From positions 2,108,001-2,172,000 of the forward strand of contig NZ_FMIB01000002.1 in the NCBI RefSeq assembly GCF_900091475.1: a stretch of 64,000 nucleotides of DNA, read 5' to 3'. The stretch is from Micromonospora chersina. Lineage in GTDB: Bacteria; Actinomycetota; Actinomycetes; Mycobacteriales; Micromonosporaceae. Positions 23,546-33,055 of the stretch are shown in pieces. Under the pieces are notes generated by a model. The model was given only the letters and a program-made list of their open reading frames with translations, made no database searches and had not been told where the DNA came from. The position numbers were made by a program, and so were the translations under genes. The stretch's first letter is position 1. The number at the start of each line of letters is the position of its first letter.

Positions 23546-26035
23546 TCAGTCGCGGTCGATCTGGTGGCCGATCACCGTCGGGCCGAGCATCACCGCGAAG
23601 CCGGAGCCGTCGCGGCGGGGATCCGCCGGCGGCAACTCGACCGGGTCGCCGGTGGCGGTGGCGCCGACCGGGCGCGGGCCGATCCAGGCCACGGCCAGGT
23701 CCAGCTCACCCTTGAGGAACCGCTGGGCGCGCACGCCGCCGGTCGCCCGCCCCTTCGCCGGGTACGCCTTGAAGGGCGTCACCTTGACCGTGGCGCCCGT
23801 CGAGGTGACCACCATCGGCTCGCCGTGACCCGGGTCGTCGGTGCGGACCGCGCCGAAGAAGACCACCCGCGCGCCGGCCGGCAGGTTGATGCCCGCCATG
23901 CCGCCGCCCTTGATGCCCTGCGGCCGGACCACGGACGCCGCGAAGCGCAGCAGCGACGCCTCCGAGGAGACGAACGCCAGGGTCTCCGCCCCGTCGGTGA
24001 GCCAGGTCGCCCCGACCACCTCGTCGCCGTCGCGCAGCGAGATCACCTCGAACTCGTCCGAGCGGACCGGCCACTCGGGCGCGCAGACCTTCACCACACC
24101 GTGCCGGGTGCCGAGCGCCAGGCCGGGTGAGCCCTCGGCGGACGGGCCGAGCGGGGCCAGCCCGACGACCGTCTCGCCGGGCTCCAGCGGCACCAGTTCG
24201 GCGGCCGACATGCCGCCGCGCAGCGACACCGTGCCGGACTGCTCGGGCAGCACCGGCAGCGGGAGTACGTCGATCTTGAAGGCCCGCCCGGCGCTGGTCA
24301 CCAGGAGCACGCGACCGCGGGCGGTCGAGTGCACCGCCGCGCGTACCGCGTCGTGCTTGACCCGGCCGCTGCGCCGGCGCGCCTCGGCGGCCTCCTCCGA
24401 CTCGGCCGCGGTCCGGGCGACGAGCCCGGTGGCGGAGAGGATGACCTGGCAGGGGTCGTCGGCGACCTCCAGCGGGCCGGCCGGCACGGAGGCCGCCAGG
24501 ACCTCCTTGAGGTCGCCGTCGACAAGTGTGGTGCGGCGGTCGGCGCCGGACTGCTTCACCACGGCGGCCAGCTCATCGGAGACCAGCTTCCGCAGCACCT
24601 TCGGGTCGTCGAGGATCTTCGACAGCTCGGCGATCTCGCCGCGCAGCTTCTCCTGCTCGGCCTCCAGCTCCAGCCGGTCGTACTTGGTGAGCCGGCGCAG
24701 CGGGGTGTCCAGGATGTAGGTGGCCTGGATCTCGGAGAGCTTGAACTTCTGCATGAGGCCGTCCTTGGCGGCCTGGGCGTCCTCGCTGGCCCGGATCAGC
24801 CGGACCACCTTGTCGATGTCGAGCAGGGCGATCAGCAGGCCGTCGACCAGGTGCAGGCGCTCCTCGCGCTTGCGCTTGCGGTACGCGCTGCGCCGGGTCA
24901 CCACCTCGTAGCGGTGGTCGAGGAAGACCTCCAGCAGCTCCTTGAGGCCGAGGGTCTGCGGCTGGCCGTCGACCAGGACCAGGTTGTTCACGCCGAAGGA
25001 CTGCTCCAGCGGGGTGAGCCGGTAGAGGTCGGCCAGCAGCGCCTGCGGGTTGACCCCGACCTTGCACTCGATCACCAGCCGGGTGCCGTTCTCCCGGTCG
25101 GTGAGGTCCTTGACGTCGGCGATGCCGGTCAGCCGCTTGGTCTTGTTGACCTCGTTGGTGATGGCGGCGATGACCTTCTCCGCGCCCACCCCGTACGGCA
25201 GCTCGGTGACCGTGATGGCCTGCCGGCCCCGGCTGCCCTCCAGCGGGCCGGTCTCCACCCGGGCGCGCATCCGCACCACGCCGCGCCCGGTCTCGTACGC
25301 CCGCCGCACCTCGTCGAGGCCCAGCAGCAGCCCGCCGGTGGGCAGGTCGGGGCCGGGGACGAACTCCATGAGCTTGTCCAGCGTGGCGTCCGGGTGGTTG
25401 ATCAGCCAGCGGGCCGCCTGGACCACCTCGGCCAGGTTGTGCGGGATCATGTTGGTGGCCATGCCGACCGCGATCCCGGACGCGCCGTTGACCAGCAGGT
25501 TGGGGAAGGCCGCCGGCAGCACGGTGGGCTGGGTCAGCGAGCCGTCGTAGTTGGGCTCGACGTCGACGGTGTCCTCGCCCAGCTCGCCGACGAGCAGCAT
25601 GGCCTCGCGGGACATCCGGGCCTCGGTGTAGCGGGCGGCGGCCGGGCCGTCGTCGGGCGAGCCGAAGTTGCCGTGCCCGTCGATGAGCGGCACGTTGAGC
25701 GAGAAGTCCTGCGCGAGCCGGACCATCGCGTCGTAGATCGCCGCGTCGCCGTGCGGGTGGTACTTACCCATGACGTCGCCGACGATCCGGGCCGACTTCA
25801 CGTGGCCCCGGTCGGGGCGGTGGCCCTGCTCGTACATCGACCAGAGGATGCGCCGGTGCACCGGCTTGAGCCCGTCCCGGGCGTCGGGCAGGGCCCGCGA
25901 GTGGATGACCGAGAACGCGTACTCCAGGTAGGAGTCCGAGACCTCGTTGACCAGCGGGTTGTCGAACACCCGGGCGCCGGCCTGGTCGAAGGCGGAGAGG
26001 TCCGCCCTGGCGCGGTCGTCCTTGCGGCGTGCCAT
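23546..26035 (-). CDS. parC: DNA topoisomerase IV subunit A (type IIA topoisomerase, ParC)
   Basis: The product has 829 residues. The DNA-cleavage tyrosine is Y136 in PAAARYTEARMS; the helix-turn-helix block HPHGDAAIYDAMVRLAQ and the winged-helix region are intact. The C-terminal six-bladed domain is present but has no QRRGGKG-type GyrA box, which favours ParC (decatenase) over GyrA. The position equivalent to quinolone-contacting Ser83 of E. coli GyrA is Ala98, with Asp102 in the place of Asp87. The gene follows parE by 31 nt in one operon. Filamentous actinomycetes carry gyrase at the origin plus such a second pair, so chromosome segregation is the expected role. Confidence 0.9.
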   Translation of the reverse strand: MARRKDDRARADLSAFDQAGARVFDNPLVNEVSDSYLEYAFSVIHSRALPDARDGLKPVHRRILWSMYEQGHRPDRGHVKSARIVGDVMGKYHPHGDAAIYDAMVRLAQDFSLNVPLIDGHGNFGSPDDGPAAARYTEARMSREAMLLVGELGEDTVDVEPNYDGSLTQPTVLPAAFPNLLVNGASGIAVGMATNMIPHNLAEVVQAARWLINHPDATLDKLMEFVPGPDLPTGGLLLGLDEVRRAYETGRGVVRMRARVETGPLEGSRGRQAITVTELPYGVGAEKVIAAITNEVNKTKRLTGIADVKDLTDRENGTRLVIECKVGVNPQALLADLYRLTPLEQSFGVNNLVLVDGQPQTLGLKELLEVFLDHRYEVVTRRSAYRKRKREERLHLVDGLLIALLDIDKVVRLIRASEDAQAAKDGLMQKFKLSEIQATYILDTPLRRLTKYDRLELEAEQEKLRGEIAELSKILDDPKVLRKLVSDELAAVVKQSGADRRTTLVDGDLKEVLAASVPAGPLEVADDPCQVILSATGLVARTAAESEEAAEARRRSGRVKHDAVRAAVHSTARGRVLLVTSAGRAFKIDVLPLPVLPEQSGTVSLRGGMSAAELVPLEPGETVVGLAPLGPSAEGSPGLALGTRHGVVKVCAPEWPVRSDEFEVISLRDGDEVVGATWLTDGAETLAFVSSEASLLRFAASVVRPQGIKGGGMAGINLPAGARVVFFGAVRTDDPGHGEPMVVTSTGATVKVTPFKAYPAKGRATGGVRAQRFLKGELDLAVAWIGPRPVGATATGDPVELPPADPRRDGSGFAVMLGPTVIGHQIDRD

Positions 26036-26066
26036 GGTTCAGCTTTCCCTTCGAAGAACCCGGTGG

Positions 26067-28193
26067 TCAGGCGTCGATGGCGTCGCGGTCGACCAGGTCG
26101 GCCGATTCGATGAGCCAGTTGCGGCGGGGCTCGACCTTCTCGCCCATCAGCAGTTCGAGGATCCGCTCGGCGGCCTCGACGTCGTCGAGGGTGATCCGGC
26201 GGACCGCCCGGGTCGCCGGGTTCATGGTCGTCTCCCACAGTTCGTCGGCGTCCATCTCACCGAGACCCTTGAACCGCGGGATCGGCGTGACGATCTGCTT
26301 GCCGGCCTTCTCCAGCTTGCGGACCGTCGCCTCCATCTCCGCCTGTGTGTACGTGTAGACGGTCTGCGGGTTGCGCCCCTTCGTGGTGATCTTGTGCAGG
26401 GGCGGCATGGCCGCGTAGAGCCGGCCCGCCTCGATCAGCGGTCGCATGTAGCGGGCGAAGAGCGTGATGAGCAGGGTGCGGATGTGCGCGCCGTCCACGT
26501 CCGCGTCGGCCATGATGAGCACCCGGCCGTACCGCAGCGCGGAGAGGTCGAAGGTGCGCCCCGAGCCGGCGCCGAGCACCTGCACGATCGCCGCGCACTC
26601 GGCGTTGTCCAGCACCTGCTGGAGGTTCGCCTTCTGCACGTTGAGGATCTTGCCGCGGATCGGCAGCAGGGCCTGGTATTCCGAGGAGCGGGCCATCCGG
26701 CTGGTGCCGAGCGCGCTGTCCCCCTCGACGATGAACAGCTCGCTGCGATCCACCCCGGTGGCGCGGCAGTCGACCAGCTTGGCCGGCATGGACGCGCCCT
26801 CCAGGGCGGTCTTGCGCCGGGCGGCGTCCTTCTGCTGCTTCTGGGTGAGCCGGACCCGGGCCGCGTCGACGATCTTCTGGAGCACCGTCCGGGCCTCGGC
26901 CTTGGTCTTCCGGTCCTCCAGCCACGCCTTGAGGTGCGCCTCGACCAGGCCCTGGAGCACCTTGGTGATGCCCGCGGTGGAGAGCTCGTCCTTGGTCTGC
27001 GAGGTGAACTGCGGCTCCGGGATCCGCACGTGCACCACGGCGGTCATGCCCTCCAGGACGTCGTCCAGGGTGGGCGCGTCCTCCTTGGGCTTGAGCAGGC
27101 CGCGGGTGTTGCGGGCGGCCTCCGCCAGGGTGCGGGCCAGGGCCCGCTCGAAGCCCTTGCGGTGGGTGCCGCCGTGAGCGTTGCGGATCGTGTTGGTGAA
27201 GCACTCGACGGTGCGCTCGTAGCCGGTGCCCCAGCGGAACGCCACCTCGACCTCGGCCCGGCGCTGCACGTTCGACTGCATGACGCCGTTGGCGTCGGCG
27301 GCATTCTCCCGGTAGGTGCCCTCGCCGGTGACCAGCAGGGTGCCCGAGACCGGGCGGTCGCCGGCCGGGGCGAGGTATTCCACCATGTCGGTGAGGCCGT
27401 TGGGGAAGTGGAAGTTCTCCTCGACGGGCTTCTCGCCGGTCTCGTCGCGCAGCCGGTAGGCCACGCCGGGCACCAGGAACGCGGTGTTGCGCAGCTTGAG
27501 CCGGACCGCCTCGGTGTCGAGCGCGGCGCCCGTCTCGAAGTAGCGCGGGTCGTGCCACCAGCGGATCGAGGTGCCGGTGCGCTGGCCGCGCTTCATGGCG
27601 CCGACGATCTGGAGGCCGGGGCCAGGGGTGAACGGCGCGTCCGGGCCGTCGCCGTCGAAGATCCCGGGTACGCCGTGCCGGAACGACATCGAGTGGACCT
27701 TGCCGCCACGGCGGACGGTGACGTCGAACCGCCGGGAGAGCGCGTTGACGGCCGAGGCGCCCACGCCGTGCAGGCCGCCCGAGGTCTTGTAGCCGGAGCC
27801 GCCGAACTTGCCGCCCGCGTGCAGCCGGGTCAGCACCAGCTCCACGCCCGAGATCCCGGACTTGGCGTGCACGTCGGTCGGGATGCCGCGACCGTCGTCG
27901 TCGACCCGTACCGAGCCGTCGGCGTGCAGGATCACGTCGATCTTGGTGGCGTGACCCCCGACACCCTCGTCGGTCGAGTTGTCGAGGATCTCGTTGACGA
28001 GGTGACCCACGCCACGGCTGTCGGTCGAGCCGATGTACATGCCGGGGCGCTTCCGGACGGCATCGAGGCCCTCCAGGTGCGTCAGGTCGTCGGCCCCGTA
28101 CAGGGTCTCAGGCTGTGCGGTCAACTGGTCGTACTCCCAGGTCTCGGCGGTGTGGTGCCGGTCACCGTGTCGATTCCCCAACTCGATCGCCAC
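26067..28193 (-). CDS. parE: DNA topoisomerase IV subunit B (ParE)
   Basis: The product has 708 residues from a GTG at 28193. Visible are the GHKL ATPase N-box NEILDNSTDEG, DDDGRGIPTDVH, the ATP lid GGLHGVGASAVNALS, the Toprim motifs VEGDSALGTSRMARS and IMADADVDGAHIRTLL, and the C-terminal RFKGLGEMDADELWETTM. It supplies ATP-driven strand passage to ParC. An in-frame N-terminal extension of about 30 residues precedes the usual start of the domain. The start codon lacks a clear ribosome binding site; a TAGGCT hexamer at 28212-28217 could drive a transcript with a leader of about 12 nt. Confidence 0.92.
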   Translation of the reverse strand: MAIELGNRHGDRHHTAETWEYDQLTAQPETLYGADDLTHLEGLDAVRKRPGMYIGSTDSRGVGHLVNEILDNSTDEGVGGHATKIDVILHADGSVRVDDDGRGIPTDVHAKSGISGVELVLTRLHAGGKFGGSGYKTSGGLHGVGASAVNALSRRFDVTVRRGGKVHSMSFRHGVPGIFDGDGPDAPFTPGPGLQIVGAMKRGQRTGTSIRWWHDPRYFETGAALDTEAVRLKLRNTAFLVPGVAYRLRDETGEKPVEENFHFPNGLTDMVEYLAPAGDRPVSGTLLVTGEGTYRENAADANGVMQSNVQRRAEVEVAFRWGTGYERTVECFTNTIRNAHGGTHRKGFERALARTLAEAARNTRGLLKPKEDAPTLDDVLEGMTAVVHVRIPEPQFTSQTKDELSTAGITKVLQGLVEAHLKAWLEDRKTKAEARTVLQKIVDAARVRLTQKQQKDAARRKTALEGASMPAKLVDCRATGVDRSELFIVEGDSALGTSRMARSSEYQALLPIRGKILNVQKANLQQVLDNAECAAIVQVLGAGSGRTFDLSALRYGRVLIMADADVDGAHIRTLLITLFARYMRPLIEAGRLYAAMPPLHKITTKGRNPQTVYTYTQAEMEATVRKLEKAGKQIVTPIPRFKGLGEMDADELWETTMNPATRAVRRITLDDVEAAERILELLMGEKVEPRRNWLIESADLVDRDAIDA

Positions 28194-28326
28194 GGGCGGC
28201 GCGCCGCAGCGAGCCTAGCCCGGCGCTCCGACAGAGCTGTGGCACCCGTGCGGTGCGTTGTCCGGTTAGGCTCCGGGCGGTCCGTGCCACCGCCCTCGGG
28301 AAGGGGGCTGGAGCGAGGAGGCGTCC

Positions 28327-28983
28327 GTGCGGGACAACGTCGTGAACAGCCCGATGTCTTCCCGGGCCGCCGCTGCGGACGAGCCGGGCGACCGCTTCGA
28401 GCGGCTCTACGCCGAGGCCGAACGGGGCGCGGCGGTGGTGCCGTGGGACCGGGACAGCCCTCACTCGCTGCTCGCCGAGTGGACCGACCGGGACCGACCG
28501 GACGGCGCCGGCCGCCGCGCCCTGGTGGTGGGCTGCGGCTTCGGCCGCGACGCCGAGCACCTGGCCCGGCTGGGCTTCGCCACCGTGGCCTTCGACATCT
28601 CCCCCACCGCGGTGCGGACCGCCCGCCGCCGTCACGCCGGCTCCCCGGTCCGGTACGAGACCGCCGACCTGCTCGACCCTCCGGCCGCCTGGCTCGACGG
28701 GTTCGACCTGGTGCTGGAGAGCATGAACGTGCAGGCGCTGCCGGCCGGGACCCGGGAGCGGGCGATCCCGGCGGTGGGCCGGCTCGTCGCGCCCGGCGGG
28801 ACCCTGCTGGTGATCGCGGCCGGCCGGCGCGCCGACGAGGAGGTCGAGGGCCCGCCCTGGCCGCTGACCCGGGCCGAGCTGGACGCCTTCGCCACCGGAC
28901 CGCTCGTCCCGGCACGCACCGAGGAGATCGTCGCCCCGGACGGCGGCCTCCGCTGGCGCGCGGAGTTCCGCCGGCCCGCCTGA
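28327..28983 (+). CDS. Class I SAM-dependent methyltransferase (thiopurine-methyltransferase-like)
   Basis: The product has 218 residues with a GTG start behind GAGGAGG. The SAM site is LVVGCGFGRDAEHLARLGF, followed by the acidic residue in VAFDISPTAV and YETADLLDPP. The opening FERLYAEAERGAAVVPWDRD with a Pro-Trp just before the core is typical of the TPMT-like branch, which methylates small thiol, selenol or halide substrates. The gene is divergent from parE and followed by a hairpin, so it is a single unit. The substrate is not predictable from the motifs. Confidence 0.88.
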   Translation: MRDNVVNSPMSSRAAAADEPGDRFERLYAEAERGAAVVPWDRDSPHSLLAEWTDRDRPDGAGRRALVVGCGFGRDAEHLARLGFATVAFDISPTAVRTARRRHAGSPVRYETADLLDPPAAWLDGFDLVLESMNVQALPAGTRERAIPAVGRLVAPGGTLLVIAAGRRADEEVEGPPWPLTRAELDAFATGPLVPARTEEIVAPDGGLRWRAEFRRPA

Positions 28984-28998
28984 TCCACCCCGCCCACC

Positions 28999-29023
28999 GC
29001 CCGGCGCGCCCCGCGCGTCGGGC
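28999..29023 (+). terminator. Hairpin terminator after methyltransferase
   Basis: GCCCGGCGCG and CGCGTCGGGC pair over 10 bp with one G-U around a 5-nt loop, 15 nt after the stop. Confidence 0.5.
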
Positions 29024-29104
29024 CATTGACGTGCGTCACACGACCGTGGTCTGATCGCCTCCTCAGAGGATCTTTCACATTTAGATGTGTGAGGGGGTCG
29101 GGAC

Positions 29105-30361
29105 ATGTCCCTGTTCCGTCGTGCCGCGCTCGCGGCGGCGCTGGCCGTCGCCGCGGTGGCGCTGCCGGCCGCCGTGGCGCCCGCGCGGCCCGCCACGGCG
29201 GCCCTGCCCACCGCCGCCGTGGCGCTGGGCGACAGCTTCATCAGCGGCGAGGGCGCCGGGGCGTACGCGCCGGTGGTCGACGTCAACGGGGTGGCCCAGG
29301 GCTTTCCCGGCTGGTCGGCGCCGAACAGCAACGCCTACTTCTGCCACCGCTCGCCGAACGCCTCGCTCTTCCAGGCCGACCTGCCCGGCATCGCCGCCCG
29401 CTTCAACCTGGCCTGCTCGGGCGGGCAGCCCTACGACATCGCCGCCGCCTCCGCGACCCGGACCAAGGGCCGGCAGGTGAGCGCCCAGCTCGACCAGCTC
29501 CGGGCGGTGGCACAGACCCACGACATCGACCTGGTGCTCGTCGGGCTCGGCTCGAACAACAGCTCGTTCACCTTCGGCAGCGTGGCGGAGAAGTGCGCCA
29601 ACCGCTTCATCGCCGACGCCTGGACCGGCTGGTGGGAGTTCTGGGCGTACCTCGGCGGGCCGGTCGAGCAGGAGCCGTGCACGGACGCCGACCTGGCCAC
29701 GGCCGCGCAGTTCAGCGCCGCCACCGCGGAGACCACCGCGGCGGTCCGGCAACTGCTCACCACCCTCGACCAGATCGACGCCGACGGCCAGCACCGGGTG
29801 GTGTTCCAGGACTACACCAACCCGCTCCCCACCGACCTGGCCACTCCCTACTGGACGGAGGACGACCGGGACGACACCCGGGACAAGTTCCGCGCCCTCG
29901 GCGCCGAGCGGTACGCCGCCGGATGCCCGATCCACCGGGCCAGCCTCGCGCCGGGCCAGCGCTTCTCCCAGGGCCTCGGCACCCTGGTCAGCTCGGTCCG
30001 GACCACCCTGGCCGCCGAGTTCCCGCAGGACGACCTGGTCTACCTGAACGTGCAGCGCGCCTTCGACGGCGCCCGGCTCTGCGAGTCGGCGGGCAGCCCG
30101 GGCAACGCCCTGGCCACCCCGATCCGGCTCATGGACGGCCCGACCGGTGTCTTCGTGACCAGCCTCTCCGGCTACGACAAGCTCGACATCCAGCGGATCG
30201 CGAACGCCTGCGGCACGTACTTCCAGACCTGCCAGGAGTCCTGGCACCCGAGCGCCGCCGGCCACCGGGTGCTCGGCCGCTGCCTGACCGGCGCCGCCGC
30301 GACCGGCGCACGGGCGGTCTCCTGTGTCCGCGCCCCGGACGGCACGATCACGGTGAGCTGA
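29105..30361 (+). CDS. Secreted SGNH/GDSL hydrolase
   Basis: The product has 418 residues with a Sec signal peptide (residues 1 to about 33, RRAALAAALAVAAVALPAAV). Block I is VALGDSFISGEG with catalytic Ser44; block III is LVGLGSNNSSF; block V is ESWHPSAAGHRVLG with the His. Several cysteines (for example CHRS, ACSGGQ, CTDAD, CQES) suggest disulphides. Extracellular esterase or lipase activity is expected. A 17-bp hairpin follows the stop. Upstream there is a TTGACG at about 29026 and a small palindrome CACAT-TTAG-ATGTG (29076-29089), but I cannot assign a promoter with confidence. Confidence 0.9.
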   Translation: MSLFRRAALAAALAVAAVALPAAVAPARPATAALPTAAVALGDSFISGEGAGAYAPVVDVNGVAQGFPGWSAPNSNAYFCHRSPNASLFQADLPGIAARFNLACSGGQPYDIAAASATRTKGRQVSAQLDQLRAVAQTHDIDLVLVGLGSNNSSFTFGSVAEKCANRFIADAWTGWWEFWAYLGGPVEQEPCTDADLATAAQFSAATAETTAAVRQLLTTLDQIDADGQHRVVFQDYTNPLPTDLATPYWTEDDRDDTRDKFRALGAERYAAGCPIHRASLAPGQRFSQGLGTLVSSVRTTLAAEFPQDDLVYLNVQRAFDGARLCESAGSPGNALATPIRLMDGPTGVFVTSLSGYDKLDIQRIANACGTYFQTCQESWHPSAAGHRVLGRCLTGAAATGARAVSCVRAPDGTITVS

Positions 30362-30365
30362 CCCG

Positions 30366-30403
30366 CGTCGTGGGGCGTCCCCGGCCGGGGGCGCCCCACG
30401 ACG
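30366..30403. terminator. Terminator, 17-bp stem
   Basis: Arms 30366-30382 and 30387-30403 pair over 17 positions with one wobble, loop GGCC. It serves the GDSL hydrolase and perhaps the convergent methyltransferase. Confidence 0.82.
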
Positions 30404-30431
30404 GGCCGGGCCGGAGCCGGCACGGTGAGCC

Positions 30432-31064
30432 TCAGGCGCGGACGGCCGTGCCGAGCGCGTGCGGCGCCGCGGGACCGGGGACACCTGTCGGCGGGAAGCG
30501 GAACCGGTCCAGCTCGACCACCGTGAAGCCGGCCGCCCGGATCGCCGCCACGGTGTCCCGCGCGGTGTGGCAGCCGGCGCAGCAGAGCGGCCAGAGCGTC
30601 GCGTCCGCCACGCGCTGGGCGCGGCGCAGCCCAGGGGTCTCCGCGACGACGTGCTCGTAGAAGCGGAGCTGCCCGCCCGGGCGGAGCACCCGGCGCGCCT
30701 CGCGCAGCGCCACCGCCTGGTCGGGCACCGAGCAGAGCACCAGCGACAGCACCACCGCGTCGGCGCTCGCGTCGGCGACCGGCAACGCCTCGGCCAGGCC
30801 GGCGACCACGGTCACCGGAACCGGCGCCTCGGGCGCGGCGGCCCGTAGGGCGGCGCGCAACCGGGGCTCCGGCTCCACGGCGAGCACCCCGGTCACGGTC
30901 GGCGGATAGTGCGGCAGGTTCCGCCCGTTGCCGGCGCCCACCTCGACCACCCGGCCCCGCAACCCGGCCACCAGGCGGCGTCGGTGCGCGGCGGCGCCGG
31001 CCCGGTCCATGGCGACGCTGGCCCGGGCGAAGACCCGGGCGAAGATCGGATGCGAGACGGCCAT
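30432..31064 (-). CDS. Class I SAM-dependent methyltransferase
   Basis: The product has 210 residues from the ATG at 31064, which overlaps the stop of nsrR by one base (TGATG). The SAM motif is [16 protein letters not shown], with [14 protein letters not shown] for the ribose contact and [20 protein letters not shown] as motif IV/V. The pattern [19 protein letters not shown] and [11 protein letters not shown] places it with UbiE/phospholipid-type methyltransferases near METTL7. Co-transcription with an nitric-oxide-sensing regulator suggests a link to nitrosative stress, but the substrate is unknown. Confidence 0.87.
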   Translation of the reverse strand: MAVSHPIFARVFARASVAMDRAGAAAHRRRLVAGLRGRVVEVGAGNGRNLPHYPPTVTGVLAVEPEPRLRAALRAAAPEAPVPVTVVAGLAEALPVADASADAVVLSLVLCSVPDQAVALREARRVLRPGGQLRFYEHVVAETPGLRRAQRVADATLWPLCCAGCHTARDTVAAIRAAGFTVVELDRFRFPPTGVPGPAAPHALGTAVRA

Positions 31065-31501
31065 CAGGCACGCACCGGTGGGGCGCCGAGGGCGAGCAGC
31101 ACCGGACCGGCCGCGCCGTCGGCCAGGTCGCCGAGGCGTACGCCGTCGAGCACGGCGAGGAAGGCGGCCTGGGCCCGGCGCAGCTCGCCGCGCAGTCGGC
31201 AACCCGCGACCAGCGGGCAGGCGGGCTGCTCGCAGTTGACCACCTCGTCGTCGCCCTCGAAGGCCCGGACCACGTAACCGACGGTCAGCTCCCCGGCGTG
31301 CTCGGCGAAGGTGACTCCGCCGGAGCGGCCCCGGATGGTGACGAGCACTCCGAGCCGCTGCAACCGCTGCACCACCTTGGCCACGTGGCTGCGCGGCAGC
31401 GCGAGCTGGGTGGCGAGCTCGTCCACCGTCCTCCGTGCCGGGGAGGCGGCGGTCAGCATGGCGATGCGCAGCGCCATGTCGGTCGACCGGTTGAGCTTCA
31501 C
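31064..31501 (-). CDS. nsrR: Rrf2 family nitric-oxide sensor NsrR
   Basis: The product has 145 residues from a GTG at 31501. The N-terminal winged helix is [20 protein letters not shown] (recognition helix) and the iron-sulfur ligands are C90, C95 and C101 in [12 protein letters not shown], the C-x4-C-x5-C spacing of NsrR. NO destroys the cluster and relieves repression. The divergent neighbour is a flavohaemoglobin, the classic NsrR target, which makes the assignment firm. A TAGGGT hexamer 6 nt before the GTG indicates a leaderless transcript. I could not find a convincing operator by eye in the 161-bp divergent region. Confidence 0.93.
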   Translation of the reverse strand: MKLNRSTDMALRIAMLTAASPARRTVDELATQLALPRSHVAKVVQRLQRLGVLVTIRGRSGGVTFAEHAGELTVGYVVRAFEGDDEVVNCEQPACPLVAGCRLRGELRRAQAAFLAVLDGVRLGDLADGAAGPVLLALGAPPVRA

Positions 31502-31507
31502 GCCTCG

Positions 31508-31513
31508 ACCCTA
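31508..31513 (-). promoter_or_regulatory. -10 hexamer, leaderless nsrR promoter
   Basis: TAGGGT on the minus strand, exactly 6 nt before the GTG at 31501. Confidence 0.6.
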
Positions 31514-31662
31514 GCCAGCGGTCGCTCGTCGCGACACGGGTCGAACCGCCCGTCGCCTGGTGTGACGAGCGCTACCGCGACCCCGGGACCTTCGACCCTG
31601 AAGAGGAACTTTGAATGCCTGTTCAGTGGGGAGCGACCCGTTCGACGCCACAAGGAGTAATC

Positions 31663-32871
31663 GTGCTTTCGGAATCCTCAGCAGCGGTGGTGACGGCGAC
31701 CCTGCCCGCCGTGCAGGCCAACGGCGAGGCGATCACCGGCCGGTTCTACCAGCGGATGTTCGCCGCCCACCCGGAGTTGCTGAACATCTTCAACCGGAGC
31801 AACCAGGCCACCGGCACGCAGAAGGCCGCGCTGGCCGGCGCCGTCGTCGCGTACGCCGAGCACCTGACCGGCGGCAGCGCCGTGCCGTGGGGGCCGATCC
31901 TGGACCGGATCGCGCACAAGCACGTCTCCCTGGGCATCACCGCCACCCAGTACACGATCGTCGGCCGGCACCTGATGGCCGCGGTGGCCGAGGTGCTCGG
32001 CGAGGCGGTCACCCCCGAGGTCGCGGCGGCCTGGGACGAGGTGTACTGGCTGCTGGCCTGCGAACTGGTCGCCCGGGAGGCGCGCCTCTACACCGAGGCG
32101 GGGGTGCCGGAGAACGGGTCCGTGTGGCGCGAGTGGCGGGTCACGGACCGGACGGCGGAGACCCCGGACGTGGTGTCGTTCACCCTGGTCCCCGCCGACG
32201 GCGGAACGGTGCCCGGCTTCACCGCCGGTCAGTACACCTCCGTCGCCGTCGACCTGGGCGGCGGCCGCGGCCAGCAGATCCGGCAGTACAGCCTCTCCGG
32301 CCGGCCCGGCGCCGACCACTGGCGGATCACCGTGAAGCGGGTACGCGGCACCGGCGACGCGCCCGACGGCATGGTCTCCGGTTTCCTGCACGAGCGGGTG
32401 ACCGTCGGCGACACGCTCCGGCTCAGCCCGCCGTTCGGCGAGGTCAGCGCGCTCGGCGGCGGGGAGCCGCTGCTGCTGGTCAGCGCCGGCATCGGACTGA
32501 CCCCGGCCATGTCGGCGCTGGCGCACCTGGCGGCAACCGAGCCCGAGCGGCCGGTGACGCTGGTGCACGCCGACCGCAGCGGCGCCGCGCACGCGCTGCG
32601 CCACGAACTGCCCGCGCTCCAGGAGCGGCTGCCGAACCTGTCGGTGCGCCTCTGGTACGAGGACACCGCCGGCGCCGAACTGGCCGGCATCAAGGCGGAG
32701 ATCGCCGAGGGACTCGTCGACCCGGCGCTGGTCCCGCTCACCCCCGGCGCGTACGTGCACCTGTGCGGGCCGGTGCCGTTCATGACGCTGGTCCGGGGTG
32801 GCCTGCTGCGCCGGGGCGTACCGGCCGAGCGGATCGCGTACGAGGTGTTCGGTCCGGGCATGCTGCGCTGA
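31663..32871 (+). CDS. hmp: Flavohaemoglobin, nitric oxide dioxygenase
   Basis: The product has 402 residues from a GTG at 31663 with AAGGAG 5 nt upstream; a longer in-frame start at 31615 has no such site. Residues 1-140 are the globin (FYQRMFAAHPELLNIFN with the B10 Tyr; RIAHKHVSLGI with the proximal His). Residues about 150-400 are the FAD/NAD(P)H reductase: IRQYSLSG binds FAD, LLVSAGIGLTPAMS binds NAD(P)H, and LCGPVPFM and YEVFGPG close the domain. It converts NO to nitrate in the cytosol. Divergent nsrR and the adjacent terminator make a compact NO-detoxification module. Confidence 0.95.
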   Translation: MLSESSAAVVTATLPAVQANGEAITGRFYQRMFAAHPELLNIFNRSNQATGTQKAALAGAVVAYAEHLTGGSAVPWGPILDRIAHKHVSLGITATQYTIVGRHLMAAVAEVLGEAVTPEVAAAWDEVYWLLACELVAREARLYTEAGVPENGSVWREWRVTDRTAETPDVVSFTLVPADGGTVPGFTAGQYTSVAVDLGGGRGQQIRQYSLSGRPGADHWRITVKRVRGTGDAPDGMVSGFLHERVTVGDTLRLSPPFGEVSALGGGEPLLLVSAGIGLTPAMSALAHLAATEPERPVTLVHADRSGAAHALRHELPALQERLPNLSVRLWYEDTAGAELAGIKAEIAEGLVDPALVPLTPGAYVHLCGPVPFMTLVRGGLLRRGVPAERIAYEVFGPGMLR

Positions 32872-32890
32872 GGCTCGCCAGCCGCGGCGA

Positions 32891-32931
32891 GCGAGGGCCG
32901 GTGTCGGGCAGCGCCCGACACCGGCCCTCGC
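32891..32931 (+). terminator. Terminator of hmp, perfect 19-bp stem
   Basis: Arms 32891-32909 and 32913-32931 (GCGAGGGCCGGTGTCGGGC and complement) with a 3-nt loop, 20 nt after the stop. Confidence 0.88.
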
Positions 32932-33055
32932 CATCTCCCGGCGAGCCCATCCCGGTCCATTCGGGCGCGCACGCCGACCGGACCCGAACCACTGCTCGCA
33001 CACCACGGCCACGCTCCGTGAGGACCGCTCCCGCCCCGGCACCCCTGCGCACTCG

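Noticed and set aside
29072..29095. Crp-like site CACAT-TTAG-ATGTG before the GDSL gene
   Set aside because: The spacing and flanks do not match TGTGA-N6-TCACA, and 5-bp arms are common by chance.
31502..31662. NsrR operator upstream of hmp
   Set aside because: I looked for an 11-1-11 palindrome; CTTCGACCCTGAAG and neighbouring sequence have only short partial symmetry. No site is claimed.
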